A stretch of DNA of 64,000 nucleotides, taken from the NCBI RefSeq assembly GCF_014651035.1, contig NZ_BMWC01000001.1, positions 1,581,581 to 1,645,580 of the forward strand, given 5' to 3'. The stretch is from Streptomyces lomondensis (GTDB lineage Bacteria > Actinomycetota > Actinomycetes > Streptomycetales > Streptomycetaceae). The translations under genes and the position numbers were made by a program. The notes under the pieces were generated by a model. It saw only the letters and a list, made by a program, of their open reading frames with translations. It was not told the origin of the DNA and searched no databases. Each line of letters opens with the position of its first letter. Position 1 is the first letter of the stretch. Positions 44,916 through 53,202 of the stretch are shown piece by piece.

Positions 44916-45719
44916 ATGGCTTCGCCCGACAAGGACCTCGTTCCCGTACTCGACAAGGACGGCGTACGGCTCACCGTCGACGACGCGATCGCCACGGTGA
45001 CGCTGACCAACCCGGCCAAGCGCAACGCGCAGAGCCCCGCTCTGTGGCGGGCGCTGACCGAGGCCGGGCGGCAACTGCCGGGCTCCGTCCGCGTCGTGGT
45101 GCTGCGGGCCGAGGGCAAGTCCTTCTCGGCCGGGCTCGACCGGCAGGCGTTCACGCCCGAGGGCTTCGACGGGGAACCGTCGTTCATCGACCTCGCACGG
45201 GGCGGTGACGCCGAGTTGGACGCGACCATCGCCGAATACCAGGAGGCGTTCACCTGGTGGCGGCGCAGCGACATCGTCTCCGTCGCCGCTGTCCAGGGGC
45301 ATGCCATCGGGGCGGGCTTCCAGCTCGCCCTCGCCTGCGACCTGCGCGTCGTCGCCGACGACGTGCAGTTCGCCATGCGCGAGACCAGCCTCGGACTCGT
45401 GCCCGACCTGACGGGCACGCATCCGCTGGTCGGACTCGTCGGATACGCCCGCGCGCTGGAGATCTGCGTGACCGGGCGCTTCGTCACGGCCGAGGAGGCC
45501 GTCAGCACCGGCCTGGCCAACCTCGCCGTGCCCGCCGGCCAGCTCGACGACGCGGTCCGCGACCTCACGGCGGCCGTCCTCGCCGCGCCCCGCGACGCCG
45601 TCATCGAGACCAAGGCCCTGCTGCGCGGCGCACAGGACCGCACCTACGAGGCCCAGCGCAGTGCGGAACGCCAGTCCCAGGCGCGACGGCTGCGGGACCT
45701 CGCGGGCGTCGGCGACTGA
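44916..45719 (+). CDS. Enoyl-CoA hydratase/isomerase family protein
   Basis: A 267-residue crotonase-fold protein. The oxyanion-hole segments are visible: the first in EGKSFSAGLDRQAFTPEGF and the second in VQGHAIGAGFQLALACDLR. The glutamate in FAMRETSLGLVPDLTGTHPL matches a catalytic-position Glu. Members hydrate enoyl-CoA in beta-oxidation or act in related CoA chemistry; the exact substrate is unknown. The ATG at 44916 follows GGAGG. No acyl-CoA dehydrogenase or ligase gene is adjacent. Confidence 0.92.
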   Translation: MASPDKDLVPVLDKDGVRLTVDDAIATVTLTNPAKRNAQSPALWRALTEAGRQLPGSVRVVVLRAEGKSFSAGLDRQAFTPEGFDGEPSFIDLARGGDAELDATIAEYQEAFTWWRRSDIVSVAAVQGHAIGAGFQLALACDLRVVADDVQFAMRETSLGLVPDLTGTHPLVGLVGYARALEICVTGRFVTAEEAVSTGLANLAVPAGQLDDAVRDLTAAVLAAPRDAVIETKALLRGAQDRTYEAQRSAERQSQARRLRDLAGVGD

Positions 45720-45742
45720 CGAACCCCGGGCCGCGTGTGCGG

Positions 45743-46456
45743 TCAGCCGATCGCGCTCACCAGTACCGCCACCGTCGGGTGGTCCGACAGTGACGTCCTG
45801 ACCGCTGTGCGGACCGCGCGGGCCACGTCCCGGACCCGGTGGTCCGCGCCCACCGCCAGTTCCACCCGGACGTGGCGGTGGGGCAGCGCGCCGCCGCCCG
45901 GGCGTTCCTCGATATGCACCGGATGGCCCATCGCGCCGGTCAGATGGAGCACGCCCGGCACCCCGAGGGCGATCGCCGCCACCCGGCCCTCGTCGCCCTC
46001 CTCCATGGGCGCGGCCCGGGGCGGCTCGGGAAGACGTACCGCGGGCCCGGGTTCCGACTCCTCGTCCAGCAGCCCCGTCACGCGCAGATCCACCTCCCGC
46101 ACCGTCAGACCGATCCGCTGCGTCGCGGCGGTCGCCAAGGTCGCCCGCAGCAGGGACGCCGTCGTCGGCAGCGGCTCCGAGGCCGTGGCCGCGAACTCGG
46201 CCGTCACCCGCAGCGGACCGGGCGGCAGGGCGCTCGGCGGCGGGGGCACGGCCGGCTCCAGGACCTCCGCCGGATCGGCCAGCGCGATACGCAGCGCGTC
46301 GACGCGCACGCCCGGAGCGTCCCTTGCCGCGCGCCGCAGCAGCGCCTTTGCCGCCTGCTCGGCGATCCACGCGCCGTCCCGCGCGTCACCCAGCGGCAGA
46401 AGCCTGCCGAAGCCCAGCTGATGTCTCACTGCCCGCGTCCACCGGTCGGCCGTCAT
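45743..46456 (-). CDS. Conserved hypothetical protein divergent from the Asp23 module, possible Asp23-like domains
   Basis: A protein of about 237 residues from ATG 46456 (an upstream in-frame start at 46474 is possible). It belongs to a Streptomyces family often labelled nucleopolyhedrovirus P10-like, a name I consider uninformative. The C-terminal segment HVRVELAVGADHRVRDVARAV followed by a hydrophobic strand resembles the helix-strand pattern of the neighbouring Asp23 proteins, and the RIGLTVREVDLRVTGL segment resembles their terminal strand. It starts about 90 bp from the divergent Asp23 gene, suggesting co-regulation. Confidence 0.75.
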   Translation of the reverse strand: MTADRWTRAVRHQLGFGRLLPLGDARDGAWIAEQAAKALLRRAARDAPGVRVDALRIALADPAEVLEPAVPPPPSALPPGPLRVTAEFAATASEPLPTTASLLRATLATAATQRIGLTVREVDLRVTGLLDEESEPGPAVRLPEPPRAAPMEEGDEGRVAAIALGVPGVLHLTGAMGHPVHIEERPGGGALPHRHVRVELAVGADHRVRDVARAVRTAVRTSLSDHPTVAVLVSAIG

Positions 46457-46543
46457 TCCTCCAGCCTGCCGCATCAGAGGCGCGCAACCACGTAACCGTG
46501 CTTACGGTGGTCGCAGGACGACAACCGAAAAGGACGTACGGCG

Positions 46544-47020
46544 ATGACTGACATGACCGAGAACCGGGGCGGGGAGACCGAGACGCCGGCGGCACGCCGG
46601 AGTCCGCTGACCAAGCGCGGCGGGGGAGACCCGGGCTCCCGGGGCCGGACGACCATCGCGGACGGCGTCGTGGAGAAGATCGCCGGGCTCGCCGCACGCG
46701 ACGTGGACGGCGTGCACGCCATGGGCAGCGGCCTGTCGCGCACGTTCGGAGCAGTGCGCGACCGCGTGCCCGGCGGCCAGAAGTCGGGCGTGACCCGCGG
46801 TGTGAAGGCCGAGGTCGGCGAGGTGCAGGCCGCCCTCGACCTGGAGATCGTCGTCGAATACGGCGTGTCGATCGCCGACGTGGCCCGGGAGGTACGAGAG
46901 AACGTCATCACCGCCGTGGAGCGGATGACCGGCCTGGAGGTCGTCGAGGTCAACATCGCGGTGAGCGACGTGAAGCTGCCGGACGAAGAGGAAGAGGAAC
47001 CGGAGCGCAGGATCCAGTGA
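46544..47020 (+). CDS. Asp23/Gls24 family envelope stress protein
   Basis: A 158-residue protein of the alkaline shock (Asp23) family. A disordered, charged N-terminus of about 35 residues precedes the Asp23 domain: RTTIADGVVEKIAGLAARDV, GVTRGVKAEVGEVQAALDL and the terminal VVEVNIAVSDVKLPDEEEE. It ends in an acidic tail. In Firmicutes Asp23 is held at the membrane by AmaP; an AmaP-like gene ends this cluster. It is the first gene of a five-gene plus-strand operon. Confidence 0.93.
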   Translation: MTDMTENRGGETETPAARRSPLTKRGGGDPGSRGRTTIADGVVEKIAGLAARDVDGVHAMGSGLSRTFGAVRDRVPGGQKSGVTRGVKAEVGEVQAALDLEIVVEYGVSIADVAREVRENVITAVERMTGLEVVEVNIAVSDVKLPDEEEEEPERRIQ

Positions 47021-47066
47021 GATACAGGGCACCGGGCAACACAACGGCTGAGGAGCTGAGGAGCGC

Positions 47067-47252
47067 ATGAGCATGGCCGTGGTCGGCATGATCGCCGGCA
47101 TGGCGCTGGCCTTCGCCGGATATTTCGGCGGATTCGGTGCCTTTCTGCTGGTGGCGGCGCTGGGCGCCGTCGGCTTCGTCGTCGGCCGGTTCCTGGAGGG
47201 GGACATGGACTTCGGCGACTTCTTCCGCACTCGTGGCGAACGGCGGCGGTGA
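47067..47252 (+). CDS. Small two-helix membrane protein (DUF2273-like)
   Basis: A 61-residue protein with two hydrophobic helices (about 3-20 and 24-45) and a charged tail ending in FFRTRGERRR. It is similar in size, layout and context to the small DUF2273 membrane proteins encoded beside Asp23/AmaP genes. Its stop overlaps the start of the next Asp23 gene by four bases, so it is a member of the same operon and probably part of the same membrane complex (inference). Confidence 0.85.
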   Translation: MSMAVVGMIAGMALAFAGYFGGFGAFLLVAALGAVGFVVGRFLEGDMDFGDFFRTRGERRR

Positions 47253-47632
47253 CGCCCGTGAGCGCGGGGGCCGGTGAACTCGACAGACCTCTGGCGGTCG
47301 TCCCGCCGGGGGAGCGCGGCGCGACCCGGATCGCCGACCGGGTCGTCGCGAAGATCGCCTCCCAGGCGGCCCGCGAGGCCGTCGGGACGCTGCCGCCCGA
47401 CGCCGGCCGGCCGTCCGCCTCGGTCGTCGTCCACCACCACGTGGCCCACGTCCGCGTCCACGTCGAACTCGACTACCCCTGCGACATCGGCGACCGCTGC
47501 CGCCGGGTGCGTCGCCAGGTCGCCGAGCGGGTGAGTGCCCTGGCGGGCATGCAGGTGCCGGAGGTCGTCGTCCAGGTGGAGCGGCTGCACCTGGTCGCGG
47601 AGCCCGGCGCGGTACAGGGGAGGACGCGATGA
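47249..47632 (+). CDS. Second Asp23/Gls24 family protein (short form)
   Basis: A 127-residue Asp23-like protein. The segment RGATRIADRVVAKIASQAAR parallels the ADGVVEKIAGLAAR segment of the first Asp23 gene. The remainder, with VHHHVAHVRVHVELDYPCDI and QVPEVVVQVERLHLV, keeps the strand-helix-strand order of the domain. The HHHVAHVRVHV stretch is histidine-rich. It overlaps the small membrane gene upstream and the DUF6286 gene downstream by four bases each. Confidence 0.88.
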   Translation: MTPVSAGAGELDRPLAVVPPGERGATRIADRVVAKIASQAAREAVGTLPPDAGRPSASVVVHHHVAHVRVHVELDYPCDIGDRCRRVRRQVAERVSALAGMQVPEVVVQVERLHLVAEPGAVQGRTR

Positions 47633-48318
47633 GCGAACCCCAGGACAGGGAACCGTCCGAGGCCGAGGGCACCACACAGCGCCTGCCGGTCCTGGAGAAG
47701 CCGGGTGCCCCCAACGCACCCGACCGGTCGGCGTCGTCGGACGGGCCGCCGTCCGTGCTCGACGGCGAGGGCGGACGCGCGGGCCGCTTCTGGTCGGCGC
47801 GCCGCATCTCCGCGGCCCTCGTCGCCCTGGTGCTCCTGGCTCTGGCCGGGCTGTTCCTCTACGACATCGTCGCCGTGCGCGCCGACCGGCCCGGCATGCA
47901 CTGGCGCCGGGAGCTGGCCCGGCAGCTCGCCGAACGGCCCCTGGACGACATCTGGGTGCTCATCGGGGCCGGGGTCGCCGCCGCCCTCGGGCTCTGGCTG
48001 CTGTTCCTGGCCGCCACACCCGGCCTGCGGCACGTGCTCCCGATGCGCCGGACGCACGCCGACGTCCGCGCGGGACTGGACCGGGACGCCGCCGCGACCG
48101 CGCTGCGCGACCGGGCGATGGAGGTGGCCGGCGTGCAGTCGGTGCGGGTACGGGTGCGCCGGCGCCGGGCGGACGTCCGCGCCCTGTCCCACTTCCGTGA
48201 CCTGGACGACGTACGAACCGAACTGGACGCCGTGCTCGCCGACGCGGTCAGCGGACTGGGACTGTCCCGGCCGCCCTCGCTGTCGGTGCGCGTCCGGCGG
48301 CCCGGCAGGAAGGGGTGA
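47629..48318 (+). CDS. DUF6286-type membrane protein of the Asp23 operon
   Basis: A 229-residue membrane protein. A disordered N-terminus of about 60 residues precedes two transmembrane helices (about 65-85 and 110-130). A C-terminal cytoplasmic domain follows (DRAMEVAGVQSVRVRVRRRR... ALSHFRDLDDVRTELDAVLAD), whose strand-helix pattern again recalls Asp23/AmaP domains. It overlaps the genes on both sides by four bases. It is probably a second membrane anchor or scaffold for the Asp23 proteins. Confidence 0.85.
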   Translation: MSEPQDREPSEAEGTTQRLPVLEKPGAPNAPDRSASSDGPPSVLDGEGGRAGRFWSARRISAALVALVLLALAGLFLYDIVAVRADRPGMHWRRELARQLAERPLDDIWVLIGAGVAAALGLWLLFLAATPGLRHVLPMRRTHADVRAGLDRDAAATALRDRAMEVAGVQSVRVRVRRRRADVRALSHFRDLDDVRTELDAVLADAVSGLGLSRPPSLSVRVRRPGRKG

Positions 48319-48902
48319 GGACGGTGCTCAGGGTCGTCAACCGCGTGTTCCTCGGGCTGGTGGGCCTGGTCCTGCTGGTGCTGGGCGGCTCCGTGCTGGC
48401 CGTCGGCCTCGGCGCCCCGGCGCCCTCGTGGTGGATCCACCACGACCGGCACGACGTGCTGCTCAGCGAAGCCGAACGCACCCGCTGGCGTGACGACGGC
48501 TGGTGGTGGCCCGTCGTCATCGCCGTGCTCGCCGTCCTCCTCCTGCTCGCCCTGTGGTGGCTCGTCTCGGTGCTGCGCCGGCGCCGCCTCGCCGAGGTCC
48601 TCGTCGACACCGGCGACGGCGAGGGCGCGCTCGTGCGCGGCCGGGCCCTGGAGAACGTCCTCACCGAGGAGGCCGGTCGCATCGACGGCGTCGACCGCTC
48701 CCACGCCCACCTGACCGGCCGCCGCAGCGCCCCCGAGGCCCACGTACGCCTCGCACTGGAGCCGCAGGTGGATCCCGGGGCCGCGTTGAACGACTTCACG
48801 ACCGGTGCCCTGACCCACGCCAGAACGTCGGCGGGCCTGGCGTCGCTTCCGGCGGAGGTACGACTGAGAGGCGTCCGGCACCATGCGGAAAGGGTGAGTT
48901 GA
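48315..48902 (+). CDS. amaP: AmaP-like alkaline shock membrane anchor protein
   Basis: A 195-residue protein with two transmembrane helices (about 8-32 and 65-90) separated by a Trp/His-rich external loop (PSWWIHHDRHDVLL). A cytoplasmic Asp23-like domain follows (DGEGALVRGRALENVLTEEA to LPAEVRLRGVRHH). This is the AmaP architecture: in Staphylococcus AmaP tethers Asp23 to the membrane. It is the last gene of the module, overlapping the DUF6286 gene by four bases. The GTG start is supported by that overlap. Confidence 0.87.
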   Translation: MRTVLRVVNRVFLGLVGLVLLVLGGSVLAVGLGAPAPSWWIHHDRHDVLLSEAERTRWRDDGWWWPVVIAVLAVLLLLALWWLVSVLRRRRLAEVLVDTGDGEGALVRGRALENVLTEEAGRIDGVDRSHAHLTGRRSAPEAHVRLALEPQVDPGAALNDFTTGALTHARTSAGLASLPAEVRLRGVRHHAERVS

Positions 48903-48921
48903 ACGTCCTCAGCCGGCACCC

Positions 48922-49677
48922 TCAGAACCCGTGCCGTGCTCCTCCGTCGACGGGAACCATCACACCCGTCAGATAAGAAGCAGCCGGCGACAACAAGAAC
49001 GCCGCGACGCGCCCGAACTCCTCCGGCGCCCCGTACCGCCGCAACGGAATCTGCGACTCCGAAGCCGCCCTGGTCGCCTCGGGATCCGCCGACAACGCAT
49101 CCAGCTCGCGCACGCGATCCGTGTCGATCCGCCCGGGCAGCACACCCACCACCCGAACGCCCCGCGGCCCCAGCTCGTCGGAGAGCGACTTGGCGAACCC
49201 GGCCAGCCCCGGCCGCAGCCCGTTCGAGATCGTCAGCCCCGGGATCGGCTCGTACACCGACCCGGACAGCACGAACCCGATGACACCCCCGGCCTCCAAC
49301 TCGGCGGCCGCGGCGCGAGCCAGCCGCACCGCACCGAGGAACACCGACTCGAACGCCGCCTGCCACTGCTCGTCCGTGTTGTCCGCGACGAACCCGGCGG
49401 GCGGCCCGCCCACGCTGACCAGGACACCGTCGAGGCGGCCGAAGTGCTCCCGCGCGGCCCCGACCAGCCGGGCCGGTGCCCCGGGATCGGCGTTGTCGAC
49501 GGCCACCCCGACCGCGTTCGGGCCCAGCGCGGCCGCCGCGTCGGCGACGCTCTTGCCGTCCCGCCCCGAGACGACCACCTTCGCCCCGTCCGCGACGAGC
49601 TCACGCGCGGAGGCGTTGCCGAGGCCCCGCGTGGCCCCCGTGACGACGTACACCCGGTCCTTCAGTCCAAGATCCAT
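48922..49677 (-). CDS. Short-chain dehydrogenase/reductase (SDR)
   Basis: A 251-residue classical SDR-fold oxidoreductase. The cofactor motif is TGATRGLGNASARELVADGA (TGxxxGxG, about residues 13-20), followed by the VDNADPG and SVGGPPAG segments. The usual YxxxK is not in its standard form: where the catalytic Tyr is expected the sequence reads SGSVYEPIPGLTISNGLRPGL, with no Lys four residues after a Tyr, although Ser is present. This atypical active site is shared by a group of bacterial SDRs. It lies five bases downstream of the GH15 gene on the same strand, so they are probably cotranscribed. Confidence 0.88.
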   Translation of the reverse strand: MDLGLKDRVYVVTGATRGLGNASARELVADGAKVVVSGRDGKSVADAAAALGPNAVGVAVDNADPGAPARLVGAAREHFGRLDGVLVSVGGPPAGFVADNTDEQWQAAFESVFLGAVRLARAAAAELEAGGVIGFVLSGSVYEPIPGLTISNGLRPGLAGFAKSLSDELGPRGVRVVGVLPGRIDTDRVRELDALSADPEATRAASESQIPLRRYGAPEEFGRVAAFLLSPAASYLTGVMVPVDGGARHGF

Positions 49678-49682
49678 GGTCC

Positions 49683-51542
49683 CTATCCTGCCCCGTCCTG
49701 CCCGAACAGGGCGAGGGCGGTGTTCACCAGGCCGATGTGGCTGAACGCCTGCGGGAAGTTGCCGAGCTGCCGGCCCGTCACCGGGTCGAACTCCTCGGAG
49801 AGCAGACCGACGTCGTTGGCGAGCCCCACCAGCCGCTCGAACAGCTCCCGGGCCTCCTTCGTACGGCCCGTCATGTGCAGGGCGTCCGCCAGCCAGAACG
49901 AGCACACCACGAAGGTGCCCTCGCTGCCGGGCAGTCCGTCGACGTCGACGTCGACGTCGTCCGAGTCGGTGGTGCTGTAGCGGCGCAGCAAGCCGCCATG
50001 GTCCAGCTCCTTGCGGACCGCGTCGATCGTGCCGATCACCCGCGGATCGTCGGGCGGCAGGAACCCCACGCGCGGGATGAGCAGCAGCGCGGCGTCCAGT
50101 TCGCGCGAGCCGTAGGACTGCGTGAAGGTGTTGCGTTCCGGGTCGTAGCCCTTCTCGCACACCTCGCGGTGCACCTCCTCGCGCAACGCGCGCCAGCCGT
50201 CCAGGTCGCCGTCCAGCTCCGGATGGCGCTCCAGGGTGCGCACGGCACGGTCGGCAGCGACCCACACCATCACCTTGGAGTGCACGAACTGGCGCCGGCC
50301 GCCGCGCACCTCCCACAGTCCCTCGTCCGGCTGCCGCCAGTGCGTGCGCAGGAAGTCCAGCAGGGCCGTCTGGAGCGCCCACACGTCCGGCTGCGGGGAC
50401 AGGCCCGACTCGCGGGCCAGCGACAGGGAGTCCATGACCTCGCCGTAGACGTCCAGCTGGAGCTGGTTCACGGCGTCGTTGCCGATGCGGACGGGCGTGG
50501 ACTCGTCGAAGCCGGACAGCCACGGCAGCTCGAACTCCGGCAGCCGCCGCTCGCCCGCCAGGCCGTACATGATCTGCAGGTCCGCCGGGTCGCCCGCGAC
50601 CGCGCGCAGCAGCCAGTTGCGCCAGGCCTCGGCCTCCTCCTGGTAGCCCGCCGCCAGCAGCGCGCCCAGCGTGAGGGTGGAGTCGCGCAGCCAGCAGTAG
50701 CGGTAGTCCCAGTTGCGCACCCCGCCCGGCTCCTCGGGCAGGGAGGTCGTGGCGGCGGCGACGATACCGCCGGTCGGGGCGTAGGTGAGCGCCTTGAGGG
50801 TGATCAGGGAGCGGACGACGGCGTCCCGGTACGGTCCGTCGTAGCGGCAGCGCGACGCCCAGGCCCGCCAGTCCTCGACGCTGTGGCGCAGGGCTTCGAA
50901 GGGGTCGACGAGCGGCGGGCGCGGCTCGTGGGAGGGGTGCCAGGTCAGGACGAACGCGACTTTCTCCCCCTTCCGGACCGTGAACTCCGCGTGCGTGCCG
51001 AAGTCCTCGCCCCAGCTGCGCACCTTCGGCTCGCTGCGCAGCCATGTCGAGTCCGGACCGGCGACGGCGACGCGGTGGCCGTCGGACCGGCGCACCCACG
51101 GCACGATCGAGCCGTAGTCGAAGCGCAGCTTGAGGACGCTGTGGAGCGTCACCTCGCCGTCGAGGCCCTCGACGACGCGTACGAGATCGGGGGCGCGGTC
51201 GCGCTGGGGCATCAGGTCGGTGACGCGGACCGCCCCCTGGCCGGTCTCCCACTCGGTGTCCAGGACGAGGGTGTCGCGGCGGTAGGCGCGCCGGGTGCAC
51301 CGGTCCGCCCCCACCGGGGCGATGCGCCAGTAGCCGTTGTCCTCGTCACCGAGCAGCTTGGCGAAGCAGGCGGCCGAGTCGAAGCGGGGCAGGCACAGCC
51401 AGTCGACGGATCCGTCCGTGCCGACCAGGGCCGCGGTCTGCTCGTCGCCGATGAGTGCGTAGTCCTCGATGCTGGGGTGCACGGAGTGCGGGTTCCCGGC
51501 AAGTCGGGGCGGCAATCCGGGCAGGGGCCGCGGGAGTGACAT
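49683..51542 (-). CDS. GH15 family glycosidase (glucoamylase/trehalase-like)
   Basis: A cytoplasmic alpha-glucan or trehalose hydrolase of about 619 residues. The N-terminal beta-sandwich (SIEDYALIGDEQTAALVGTDGSVDWLCLPRFDSAACF) and the (alpha/alpha)6 barrel with RNWDYRYCWLRDSTLTLGAL and LWEVRGGRRQFVHSKVMVWVA are typical of actinobacterial GH15 proteins, some of which are trehalases. I place the start at ATG 51542. The frame remains open upstream to 51839 and would add a basic, TM-like extension not usual for the family. Confidence 0.9.
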   Translation of the reverse strand: MSLPRPLPGLPPRLAGNPHSVHPSIEDYALIGDEQTAALVGTDGSVDWLCLPRFDSAACFAKLLGDEDNGYWRIAPVGADRCTRRAYRRDTLVLDTEWETGQGAVRVTDLMPQRDRAPDLVRVVEGLDGEVTLHSVLKLRFDYGSIVPWVRRSDGHRVAVAGPDSTWLRSEPKVRSWGEDFGTHAEFTVRKGEKVAFVLTWHPSHEPRPPLVDPFEALRHSVEDWRAWASRCRYDGPYRDAVVRSLITLKALTYAPTGGIVAAATTSLPEEPGGVRNWDYRYCWLRDSTLTLGALLAAGYQEEAEAWRNWLLRAVAGDPADLQIMYGLAGERRLPEFELPWLSGFDESTPVRIGNDAVNQLQLDVYGEVMDSLSLARESGLSPQPDVWALQTALLDFLRTHWRQPDEGLWEVRGGRRQFVHSKVMVWVAADRAVRTLERHPELDGDLDGWRALREEVHREVCEKGYDPERNTFTQSYGSRELDAALLLIPRVGFLPPDDPRVIGTIDAVRKELDHGGLLRRYSTTDSDDVDVDVDGLPGSEGTFVVCSFWLADALHMTGRTKEARELFERLVGLANDVGLLSEEFDPVTGRQLGNFPQAFSHIGLVNTALALFGQDGAG

Positions 51543-52020
51543 GCCGTCGGCGGCCGGGCACCGGTGCCCGGGCGCATCCGGCGGCAGGGCCTGGTCGAGC
51601 ACCCATGGGCCGATCAGCACGGCCGGCGTGAAGACGACGGTGATCAGCACGGTCGGCACGAGCCGCCGTCGGCGTGCGCGCCGCGGCCACTCGCCGCGCG
51701 CCGCGCGGTACGCGTCGGGGTCGGGAAGCACCCGGCCGGCCAGTTGCGTGGAGCGCCTCGCACAGTTCCTGCTCGGCGCGGCCGTGGCCGGTGCGGTCCG
51801 GACCGGTGCCGCGCGACGGATGGCGTCTCCATGCGTCATCGCCGGTCGCCCCCGTGCTCGGCAACGCCGCGGTGGTCTGCGCGCGGGCGGTCAGGGCCCC
51901 GGGCTCGCTGCCGCTCTCCAAGGCGCCGTAGGCCGGGATGAACGTCGACGGCTTGGACCATCCGCGCTCTACGTCGAGGCCCGCATCGACGGGCCGGGCG
52001 AGCCGCTGGCGCCGCGGTGG
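51543..52020. other. 478-bp interval without a convincing gene, possible gene remnants
   Basis: On the minus strand, an open stretch contiguous with the GH15 frame encodes an Arg-rich segment and one TM-like helix (LVPTVLITVVFTPAVLIGPW). On the plus strand near 51,960, a short segment SALYVEARIDGPGEPLAPRW resembles the N-terminal strand of SRPBCC-fold proteins but soon loses similarity. Neither has a start, ribosome-binding site and family match together. I read the region as decayed coding DNA, with low certainty. Confidence 0.35.
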
Positions 52021-52818
52021 TCAGACCGCCGCCGGTTCCGCCTCGCTGGTGTCCTTCTGCCCGGCCGCCGCCTGCGCCCGCTCCCGGGCCTCGCGGCGGG
52101 CCAGGATCACCCAGCCGACCGGGACGGCGGCGGAGAACAGCCACCACTGGACCGCGTACGCGTAGTTCAGCGCCGCGTCCTCCTTGCCGGGGTCGCCCAG
52201 CAGCTCGGGCGTGTCGCCCTTGGGCTCAGGGGCCGTCTGGGCGATGTAGCCGCCGAGCACCCGGGCGTCGAGGCGGCGTGCCTCCTGCTCGCTGTTGATC
52301 AGCATGATCTGCCGGTCCGGCAGGCCCTTGAGGTCCTTGATACCGCTCGCCGCGGTCGTCTCGCTCGGCATCAGCCGTCCCTGGACGGTGACCTCGCCGC
52401 GCGGCGGTGCGGGGACCTTGGGGAACGTGGTCTGGCTCGGGCCGTCCGAGGGGATCCAGCCCCGGTTGACCAGCAGCACCTTGCCGTCGTCGAGGACGAA
52501 CGGGGTCAGGACGTGGTAGCCGACCTCGTCGTCGGAGTTGGTGCGGCGGCGGACGACGACCTCGTCCTCGGTGTCGAACCGGCCCTTCGCGGTCACGGTC
52601 CGGTACCGCTCGGCGCTGGTCACGGTGTGCCCGGGCGCGGTCAGCTGCTCCACCGGCACCGGCTTGGCGGCCAGCGCGTCGGTGACCAGCTGGTTCCGGG
52701 CGGTGCGCTCCTCGTAGCGGTGCATCTGCCAGATGCCCAGCCTGATCATCGTGGGGATGAGAAGCAGGGCGATCAACGTGAGGATCACCCACTGCCGGGA
52801 CATCAGGAAGCGGTACAC
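52021..52818 (-). CDS. SURF1 family protein (cytochrome oxidase assembly)
   Basis: A 265-residue membrane protein with the SURF1 layout: an N-terminal helix (about 9-28; FLMSRQWVILTLIALLLIP), the conserved GIWQMHRYEERTARN, a large external domain containing VLLVNRGWIPSDG, and a C-terminal helix (about 228-248; YAYAVQWWLFSAAVPVGWV). SURF1 proteins aid heme a insertion or assembly of the aa3-type oxidase. The GTG at 52818 (VYRFLMSRQ) matches the usual N-terminus better than an ATG 33 bases upstream. Confidence 0.93.
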   Translation of the reverse strand: MYRFLMSRQWVILTLIALLLIPTMIRLGIWQMHRYEERTARNQLVTDALAAKPVPVEQLTAPGHTVTSAERYRTVTAKGRFDTEDEVVVRRRTNSDDEVGYHVLTPFVLDDGKVLLVNRGWIPSDGPSQTTFPKVPAPPRGEVTVQGRLMPSETTAASGIKDLKGLPDRQIMLINSEQEARRLDARVLGGYIAQTAPEPKGDTPELLGDPGKEDAALNYAYAVQWWLFSAAVPVGWVILARREARERAQAAAGQKDTSEAEPAAV

Positions 52819-52867
52819 CCCACGACCGTACAACTCGGTCGTGGGGTGCATTCAGGCGGGTACGGGT

Positions 52868-53101
52868 TCAGACCTTGTCGACAATTCCCACCTTTCCCTC
52901 CGCGCGGGCGCAGTGGGCGCCGCAGTACCAGTGGCCGTCGGCCTCGACGCCCTGGCCGAGGATCTGCACGCGGCAGTGCTCGCAGATCGGGGCCATACGG
53001 TGGATCGCGCAGGCGAAGCAGTCGAACACGTGTACAGCGCCCGCCGCATGCACCTCGAAGGTCATTCCATAATGATTGCCGCAAACCTCACATGTCGCCA
53101 T
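52868..53101 (-). CDS. Small Cys/His-rich metal-binding protein
   Basis: A 77-residue protein with four cysteine pairs or knuckles: CEVC (residues 4-7), CFAC, CEHC and CGAHC, plus several histidines, suggesting two zinc sites in a zinc-ribbon or LIM-like arrangement. I do not assign a function; similar proteins are sometimes labelled prokaryotic metallothionein. It lies on the minus strand between SURF1 and the exonuclease gene, about 50 and 100 bp from them respectively. Confidence 0.8.
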   Translation of the reverse strand: MATCEVCGNHYGMTFEVHAAGAVHVFDCFACAIHRMAPICEHCRVQILGQGVEADGHWYCGAHCARAEGKVGIVDKV

Positions 53102-53202
53102 GCGCCACAGGGTGAGCCGTCCCCGCGGTGGGGGCGAGCGGGCGCCGGGCGAGTCGCCCGGCAATCACCCGTCCGTACGGTCGGCCGCCCCTCGGCGTCC
53201 GG

